A DNA stretch of 18,495 bases from assembly GCA_031278575.1 (NCBI GenBank), contig JAITKD010000188.1:1-18495 (forward strand), given 5' to 3'. The translations under genes and the position numbers were made by a program. The notes under the pieces were generated by a model. The model was not told the DNA's origin. It did not search any database and saw only the letters and a program-made list of their open reading frames with translations. Positions 13,684 to 18,495 of the stretch are shown here, one piece after another; positions within the stretch are counted from its first letter, which is position 1, and each line of letters starts with the position of its first letter. Source of the DNA: Spirochaetaceae bacterium (GTDB lineage Bacteria; Spirochaetota; Spirochaetia; Treponematales; Breznakiellaceae).

Positions 13684-14373
13684 ATGAAACGGTTGTTTGC
13701 GGTATTGGTTATCCTGGTCATGGTGAGCGCGGCGGTTTATTCCGCGGGTCCCTTCTTCGGCGCCAAATTGGGGGTGGGTATCGGTTTCCATGGAAACGGA
13801 AAAGACATGGACGATTCTATTGACCTACTAAAAGCCACAATTTCTCAGCAAGTCGGTATTACGCCTTCCGTGGATGAAGCATCCGGGGCCGCCTTTGTCC
13901 TGTCGCCCTACGGGGGGTATTATATTACCGATAAACTCGCGGTCCAGGGGGAATTCAATTTTATGATCGGCCAAAAAAAGACCTGGAAATTTAGCGTCCT
14001 CGGGAATTCGTCAGAACTGACGGGCAGTTATTCTTCCCTGGATATTCCTGTTCTGGTAAAATATGAGTTTTTTACTCAACCGGCCCTGTTCGGCGCCCTG
14101 GCAGGCCCCTATATCTCCATCCCCTTGGGGGACGCTAAACTTTCAGCCGGGGGAGAAAGCATGGATCTTAAATTGGACGGCGTTACCGCCGGTATCGCGG
14201 TGGGGCTCTACGGAGGCTACCCCATAGGACCGGGCCGGATTATCGGCGATATCCGCTTTATCCTGGATTTTAATCCCGTAAAAGCAAAAGAGTCCGGGGT
14301 AACTATGGAATTGCTTAAACGCCGGGGGCTCAACATCACCGCCGGCTACGAAATTTCACTGGGCAAAAAATAG
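13684..14373 (+). CDS. small outer-membrane beta-barrel-like protein
   Basis: The 229-residue product has a classic signal peptide (MKRLFAVLVILVMVSAAVYSAG, in the first 22 residues). The rest resembles a PorT/OmpA-like eight-stranded barrel, with repeated short strands rich in Gly and aromatics: GAKLGVGIGFHG, SPYGGYYITDKLAVQGEFNFM, SSLDIPVLVKYEF and AGIAVGLYGGYPIG. The segment order is that of the outer-membrane protein beta-barrel family common in spirochaetes and Bacteroidetes. It ends in Lys, not the usual aromatic residue. I choose ATG 13684 because the signal peptide begins there and AAGGAG is 7 nt upstream; the frame opens at 13621 but that part overlaps the promoter. It is a single-gene unit followed by a stable hairpin. 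Confidence 0.8.
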   Translation: MKRLFAVLVILVMVSAAVYSAGPFFGAKLGVGIGFHGNGKDMDDSIDLLKATISQQVGITPSVDEASGAAFVLSPYGGYYITDKLAVQGEFNFMIGQKKTWKFSVLGNSSELTGSYSSLDIPVLVKYEFFTQPALFGALAGPYISIPLGDAKLSAGGESMDLKLDGVTAGIAVGLYGGYPIGPGRIIGDIRFILDFNPVKAKESGVTMELLKRRGLNITAGYEISLGKK

Positions 14374-14389
14374 CCCGTGTTTCGCGCGC

Positions 14390-14433
14390 CCTTCAGGGGG
14401 CTTCCCCGGCAGACGTGTCAAATCCCCTGAAGG
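14390..14433 (+). terminator. strong hairpin after the 13684 gene
   Basis: CCTTCAGGGG (14390-14399) and CCCCTGAAGG (14424-14433) form a perfect 10-bp stem with a 24-nt loop, 17 bp after the stop codon. There is no T-run after it, so it is either a terminator of the U-poor kind or a 3' mRNA-stabilising hairpin. Confidence 0.5.
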
Positions 14434-14450
14434 ACCCGATCATACGGATC

Positions 14451-14479
14451 TTGACCGAATCCTTCCTTTCCCCTACTAT
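14451..14479 (+). promoter_or_regulatory. alaS promoter, leaderless type
   Basis: TTGACC (14451-14456), exactly 17 nt, and TACTAT (14474-14479). The ATG of alaS follows after only 5 nt, so transcription should begin at the start codon itself. The AGG next to the ATG is too close to act as a normal ribosome site. Confidence 0.65.
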
Positions 14480-14484
14480 AAGGT

Positions 14485-16269
14485 ATGAACGCCGAAGAAC
14501 TCCGCGCCCTGTATATCGAATTTTTTACCTCCCATGGGCACGCCCAAATTGAAGGGAAATCCCTGATCCCCGAAAACGATCCCACCGTGCTTTTTACCAC
14601 CGCCGGGATGCACCCCCTCGTCCCCTACCTTTTAGGGGAGGAACATCCCGCGGGGAAGCGGCTCGTGGATTATCAGAAGTGTATCCGCACCGGGGACATC
14701 GACTCCGTGGGGGACCCCAGCCACCTGACTTTCTTCGAGATGCTGGGGAACTGGTCCCTGGGGGACTACTTCAAAGACGGGGCCATCGAGATGAGCTTTG
14801 AATTTCTCACCTCCCCCCGATGGCTGGGGATACCGGTGGAAAAAATCGGCGTAACCGTCTTTGAAGGGGAAGAGGGGATCCCCCGGGACGAGGAGGCCGC
14901 GGCGGCCTGGCGGCGGATGGGGATCCCCGAGGACCGGATCCGCTACCTGGGGAGGGACGACAACTGGTGGGGCCCCGCGGGAACCACCGGCCCCTGCGGG
15001 CCGGACTCGGAGATGTTCATTGATATGGGCAAGGAGCCCTGCGGCCCCGGCTGCGGGCCGGGCTGCCCCTGCGGGAAGTGGCTGGAAGTCTGGAACGACG
15101 TGTTCATGCAGTACAACAAGAACGCCCAGGGGGAGTACATCCCCCTGGAACGGACCTGCGTGGATACGGGGATGGGGATAGAACGGACCGTTACCATCCT
15201 GAACGGCAAGAAATCGGTCTATGATACGGAGATCTTCACCCCCATCATCGCCGCGGTGGAAAAGGCCTCGGAATACGTCTACGGGACCGACGGGGAGAAG
15301 GACCGTTCGGTACGGATCATCTGCGACCATGTGCGGTCCGCGGTCTTTATTCTGGGGGACCCCAAGGCGGTAAGCCCCTCCAATGTCGGGGCAGGCTACG
15401 TCCTCAGGCGGCTGATCCGCCGGGCGGTGCGGCACAGCCGCAAACTCGGGATGGAGGGCCCCCTCTCCCCCGTTGCCCGGGCGGTGGTGGAAAAATTCAC
15501 CGGCCCCTACCCGGAACTTGCCGAAAACGCCGCCTTCATTATGGAAGAACTCGACCGGGAGGGGGAAAAATTCCTGGAAACCCTCCAGAAGGGGGAACAC
15601 GAATTCCAAAAACTCCTCCCCAGTCTCAGGAAGGATCCCCGGGGGATCATGTCCGGCCGGCTGGCCTTCAAACTCTACGACACCTACGGCTTTCCCATCG
15701 AACTCACCGAAGAACTGGCCTTTGAGCAAGGGCTCAAGGTGAACCGGGAGGAATTCGAGGAGGCCTTTAAGAAGCACCAGGAACTGTCCCGGGCGGGGAG
15801 CAGCCAGCTTTTCAAGGGGGGCCTGGGGGACCAGGGGGAAATGGCGGTCAAATACCACACCGCCACCCACCTCCTCCACAAGGCCCTCAAGATGGTCCTG
15901 GGGGACCATGTGGCCCAGCGGGGTTCCAACATCACCGCGGAACGGATGCGCTTCGACTTTTCCCACGGGGAGCCCATGAGCGGCGAGGAACTGCGCCGGG
16001 TGGAGGCCCTCGTCAACGAGCAGATCCGGCGGGATCTCCCGGTTACCGTGGAGGTGATGAGCCTGGACGCGGCCAAGGGCTCCGGGGCCGTCGCCCTTTT
16101 CGGGGAAAAGTACGAATCCCAGGTCAAGGTCTATACCATGGGGGATTTTTCCCGGGAGGTCTGCGGGGGCCCCCATGTGGAACATACCGGGGTCCTGGGG
16201 ACCTTCAAGATCCAGAAGGAACAATCCTCCTCCGCGGGGATCCGGCGGATCCGGGCGGTCTTAACCTAA
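14485..16269 (+). CDS. alaS: alanyl-tRNA synthetase, short form without C-Ala domain
   Basis: Charges tRNA-Ala with alanine in the cytoplasm. Class II core motifs are clear: LFTTAGMHPLVPYLLG, QKCIRTGD, HLTFFEMLGNWSLGDYFK, GPCGPDSEMF, VDTGMGIERT and NVGAGYVLRRLIRRAVRH. The editing domain follows, with zinc ligands H458-H462 and C560-H564 (HTATH and CGGPH). The protein stops at 594 residues, just after the editing-domain ending GIRRIRA. The usual linker and C-terminal DHHA1/C-Ala domain, which bring most bacterial AlaS to about 870 residues, are absent. I recall the same short form in other spirochaetes, so it is a lineage feature, not a truncation. ATG 14485 is the first possible start, because a TAA lies two codons upstream. 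It has its own promoter and appears leaderless. Confidence 0.96.
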   Translation: MNAEELRALYIEFFTSHGHAQIEGKSLIPENDPTVLFTTAGMHPLVPYLLGEEHPAGKRLVDYQKCIRTGDIDSVGDPSHLTFFEMLGNWSLGDYFKDGAIEMSFEFLTSPRWLGIPVEKIGVTVFEGEEGIPRDEEAAAAWRRMGIPEDRIRYLGRDDNWWGPAGTTGPCGPDSEMFIDMGKEPCGPGCGPGCPCGKWLEVWNDVFMQYNKNAQGEYIPLERTCVDTGMGIERTVTILNGKKSVYDTEIFTPIIAAVEKASEYVYGTDGEKDRSVRIICDHVRSAVFILGDPKAVSPSNVGAGYVLRRLIRRAVRHSRKLGMEGPLSPVARAVVEKFTGPYPELAENAAFIMEELDREGEKFLETLQKGEHEFQKLLPSLRKDPRGIMSGRLAFKLYDTYGFPIELTEELAFEQGLKVNREEFEEAFKKHQELSRAGSSQLFKGGLGDQGEMAVKYHTATHLLHKALKMVLGDHVAQRGSNITAERMRFDFSHGEPMSGEELRRVEALVNEQIRRDLPVTVEVMSLDAAKGSGAVALFGEKYESQVKVYTMGDFSREVCGGPHVEHTGVLGTFKIQKEQSSSAGIRRIRAVLT

Positions 16270-16473
16270 GCGATGGAGCCGGCCTTCGGGCCGACCGGCG
16301 GCCCCCCTATCCAACAAAGACCCAACGAACAAGCCCCCGGGGAGGTTTTTTCGATTCGTTCGATTCTTCGGAGCGGGTCCCTGTCCCTGACCACCGTTGG
16401 ACCACAGCGAATCGCTATAGAAAAACGTAACGGAAATGGGCTATATTTATTTTATAGAGTGAAGGGGATAGAA
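16270..16473. other. alaS-PPIase intergenic region
   Basis: It contains a CGGCC-TTCG-GGCCG tetraloop hairpin (16280-16293) about 10 nt after the alaS stop and a GGGGAGG followed by six T near 16340-16355. Either may contribute to alaS termination. An AT-rich stretch with TATATT near 16442 precedes the next gene, but I cannot place a convincing -35 box. The frame of the next gene is open from 16273, without supporting start signals. Confidence 0.45.
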
Positions 16474-17538
16474 ATGAAACGGTTATTATATAGCGGGATA
16501 CTTTTACTTATTTTAACGGAGGCAGGGTTCAGTCAGACGGATCTCCAGACCGTTGCCATGGTAAACCTCATCAAAAGCGAACCGATTACGGTTAAACAGT
16601 TGCGGACCGAGGCGGATAGATACGAGGCGGGCAAGACCCTGTCAAACGAGGAAAAGCGGCGGGTCAGGCTGGATATCTTGAACGCGATGATCAACGAACG
16701 GCTGATCCTCCAGTCGGCGGAACAGGAGCGGATCACCGTGACGGATAACGAAATTAACGGGTATATCCAGCAACTGCGGGGTTCCTTAACCGAGACCGTG
16801 GGCAGGCCCGTAACGGATGCGGAATTTGCCACCCTCCTCCGGGGGCAGACCGGCATGGATCTTCCCTCCTACCGGGAACAGGTCCGCAAACAACTCATCG
16901 GCCAGCGTTACCTGGAATTCAAGCGGCCGAACCTCAGATCCTCCATCTCCAGCCCCACGGAGGCGGAGATCCTCAATACCTACAACCTCTACAAGACCCA
17001 GTTTGTGCAGCCCGATACGATACGGTTTTCTTATATTCAGGTCCCCGTGCGGGCCAATGCCCCCATTGCGGATAAAAACCAGGCCCGGGAGACGGCGAAC
17101 CGCCTATACCGGGAAATCGGTTCCAGTGCCGCTAAATTCGACGACGCGGTCATCCGGGGGCGGACCCCAAACCAGGGCTATAACTCCCGGGAAGGGGAAT
17201 ACCTCCCCCGAAACCCGGAACTGTTGAATTCGGTGGGACAGGAATTGTTGGATATCGCCTTTACCCTGCCCCAGGGGGAGATTTCCCGGGTCATTGAAAC
17301 CCCCCAGGGGTTTCTGATCATCAAGGTAACCGGAAGCTATGAAATGAAGACCCTCACCCTAAACGACATCCTGTTACAACCCGGCCCGCCCATGACCGTG
17401 CGGGAGCAGATCTCCGGAACCCTCACCCAGAGGAAGATGCAGGAGGCTATGACCCAGGCCCAACAGGAAATCATCACCGAACTTCGGGGAAGAAGAAATT
17501 CTGTCCAGATCTTTGAAAATTACCTTCTGAGTTGGTAA
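16474..17538 (+). CDS. SurA-like periplasmic peptidyl-prolyl isomerase
   Basis: The 354-residue product has a signal peptide (MKRLLYSGILLLILTEAGFSQ). A SurA-N-type chaperone region covers about 22-140, with RRVRLDILNAMINERLILQSAEQERITVTDNEIN. A parvulin/PPIC isomerase domain spans about 178-290, with IRFSYIQVPV, the conserved LGQGELPR.F-like segment here as REGEYLPRNPEL, and AFTLPQGEISRVIETPQGFLIIKV. By family it assists folding and delivery of outer-membrane proteins, fitting the two barrel-like genes in this window. I choose ATG 16474, since the signal peptide starts there and AAGGGG is 6 nt upstream. It is followed after 3 nt by nusB, so the two are co-transcribed. Confidence 0.88.
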   Translation: MKRLLYSGILLLILTEAGFSQTDLQTVAMVNLIKSEPITVKQLRTEADRYEAGKTLSNEEKRRVRLDILNAMINERLILQSAEQERITVTDNEINGYIQQLRGSLTETVGRPVTDAEFATLLRGQTGMDLPSYREQVRKQLIGQRYLEFKRPNLRSSISSPTEAEILNTYNLYKTQFVQPDTIRFSYIQVPVRANAPIADKNQARETANRLYREIGSSAAKFDDAVIRGRTPNQGYNSREGEYLPRNPELLNSVGQELLDIAFTLPQGEISRVIETPQGFLIIKVTGSYEMKTLTLNDILLQPGPPMTVREQISGTLTQRKMQEAMTQAQQEIITELRGRRNSVQIFENYLLSW

Positions 17539-17541
17539 CCC

Positions 17542-18090
17542 ATGCCATCCCGTAGGAAAGGGCGAATCCTAGCTTTTCAAGCTCTCTATTCTTGGGAGGC
17601 CGCAGGCTCGTTTTGGGGAATGCCTGCGGACCCGGCTGAAGGCCCGGCCAGCGGAACGGTCCCGAACCTGTTTTCCCCGGAACCACTGGAAAAGCCGGGG
17701 AGCCTCGGGGAACTCCTGGAATTTCCCTGGCTGGAAACCGTCCCCGAAGCGATGGTCCTCGATTTCTCCCGGCTTTTGATCCTGGGCGTCGTAGAAAAAA
17801 TCGGCGAAGTGGACGCCATGATCCGCTCCCACCTTGAAAATTGGGATCTTTCCCGGCTTAACCGGGTGGACCTGGCGATCCTCAGGATGAGTACCTACTC
17901 CCTCATGTACCAGCAAGACATCGCCCACCCCTCCATCGTCATTGCCGAGGCCATAGGGATCTGCAGGGAGTACGGCACCGACGAATCTTTCCGTTTCGTG
18001 AACGGGGTCCTCGATAGTATCCGACGGACCATCAAGAACAGAACCCGCCCGGCGGCCCTGGAGTACGTTGCCGGGTCCGGGCCGGGATAG
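17542..18090 (+). CDS. nusB: transcription antitermination factor NusB
   Basis: Binds boxA RNA together with NusE (ribosomal protein S10) to support antitermination on rRNA operons. The 182-residue protein opens with RRKGRILAFQALYSWE and continues with LILGVVEKIGEVDAMIRSHLENW, LSRLNRVDLAILRMSTYSL, PSIVIAEAIGICREYGTDESFRFVNGVLDSI, the full set of NusB helices. It is longer than the usual 130-150 residues because of a Pro/Gly-rich insertion at about residues 24-65, between the first helices. Its ATG lies 3 nt after the PPIase stop and has no clear ribosome site, suggesting coupled translation. Confidence 0.93.
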   Translation: MPSRRKGRILAFQALYSWEAAGSFWGMPADPAEGPASGTVPNLFSPEPLEKPGSLGELLEFPWLETVPEAMVLDFSRLLILGVVEKIGEVDAMIRSHLENWDLSRLNRVDLAILRMSTYSLMYQQDIAHPSIVIAEAIGICREYGTDESFRFVNGVLDSIRRTIKNRTRPAALEYVAGSGPG

Positions 18091-18097
18091 GGCGCCT

Positions 18098-18495
18098 ATG
18101 GCTCGTTCGCGGAAAACCCGGACCCCGGCGGCCAAGGGAGCGCCGGGGCGCATTCTTAAATCGGCCTGCGCCCTGGGGCTGGGCGCCGCCCTGGGGATCC
18201 TGGGGTTTTTGGTCCTCTTTACCTTCATGGCGGATTGGAACCCCCCGGAGGGGATCCAGGGGGGGGATGATTTTAGCCGGCTGCTGGCGGACTTTGACCG
18301 GGAATTCTCCGCCGGGGGGACGGCGCCGGAAGGCTTGAACCGCCTTCTGGACCGGCTTGAGAAAAGGGCCGCCGGCGTGGAGCCCCACCTGTCGGTTCTC
18401 AAACGCCGGCGGAACCTCGCCCGGGGGGCCCCCCCGGAAACCGCCGGCGCTTTTAAGGCCGCATACCTCCGGGGGGCGGAACGGATCGCCGCGGC
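18098..18495 (+). CDS. membrane-anchored hypothetical protein, cut by window end
   Basis: An open frame starts at ATG 18098, 7 nt after nusB, and continues to the right edge without a stop (132 complete codons seen). The product begins with a basic region (MARSRKTRTPAAKGAPGR) and has one strong hydrophobic segment at about residues 24-44 (ALGLGAALGILGFLVLF). A charged, helix-prone region follows, containing DFSRLLADFDREF and LNRLLDRLEKRAAG. It looks like a single-pass protein with its bulk outside the membrane. No family is recognised. The AGGG before the start and the close spacing place it in the PPIase-nusB operon. Confidence 0.7.
   Translation, partial: MARSRKTRTPAAKGAPGRILKSACALGLGAALGILGFLVLFTFMADWNPPEGIQGGDDFSRLLADFDREFSAGGTAPEGLNRLLDRLEKRAAGVEPHLSVLKRRRNLARGAPPETAGAFKAAYLRGAERIAA

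Noticed and set aside
14632..16224. 530-codon frame antisense to alaS, and other long antisense frames (for example 3560-4558, 8410-9498, 17569-18402)
   Set aside because: These are shadows of GC-rich coding sequence: no ribosome sites, unnatural composition, and strong known genes on the other strand.
16273..16473. N-terminal extension of the PPIase
   Set aside because: A signal peptide begins at 16474 with a good ribosome site, and the upstream part has no protein-like character.

Overview
The window looks like a chromosomal segment of a spirochaete of the Treponema group, probably a gut or environmental relative rather than the AT-richer pathogens. This is inferred from a short 594-residue alanyl-tRNA synthetase of the kind I know from spirochaetes, a divergent CoaE, an ATPase-less sugar ABC transporter with two permeases, GC-rich coding sequence, and a RAYT-like gene whose wording I associate with termite-gut treponemes. 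No species can be named from sequence alone. I see no tRNA, rRNA or CRISPR array.

Layout. 1-313 is non-coding and carries a dispersed repeat and an inverted-repeat-flanked element. On the minus strand follow an exported, probably beta-barrel protein (314-1789) and a coaE-SPOR operon (3473 down to 2041) that ends in a strong intrinsic terminator. A compact divergent promoter region (3474-3553) separates coaE from a plus-strand pair: a DUF362 iron-sulfur protein and a DsbA-like CPYC oxidoreductase. From 5208 to 6240 is an accessory patch with two 31-bp copies of a TCATGGGGTC/GACCCCATGA palindrome, a RAYT-like gene that lacks its catalytic residues, and a second copy of the repeat seen at the left edge. 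A CBM9-like cytoplasmic protein (6321-7151) faces a tandem thioredoxin-fold lipoprotein (8020 down to 7181). Between that lipoprotein and the next operon lies a complete 207-bp miniature transposable element with 18/19 terminal inverted repeats and an exact 9-bp target duplication.

8365-13221 is a carbohydrate-uptake operon: binding lipoprotein, two permeases and a GH29 alpha-L-fucosidase without signal peptide. Together they suggest import of a fucosylated oligosaccharide and cytoplasmic removal of fucose; the ATPase must be encoded elsewhere. 13222-13683 is non-coding and holds a palindromic AT-rich element flanked by TTAA and a near-consensus promoter for a small outer-membrane beta-barrel-like gene. 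Then come alaS, a SurA-like PPIase, nusB and the start of an unrecognised membrane-anchored protein that runs off the right edge.

Themes. Housekeeping genes are interleaved with at least three kinds of small non-autonomous repeats, all in intergenic space and often next to promoters. Several promoters are readable as TTGAxx-N16/18-TATAAT-like. For three genes (314-1789, coaE, alaS) the -10 box sits 5-8 nt from an ATG that has no Shine-Dalgarno sequence, which suggests leaderless mRNAs. I found no clearly new multi-gene defence or biosynthetic system. The most unusual material is the set of miniature elements and the catalytically stripped RAYT-like gene with its palindromes.
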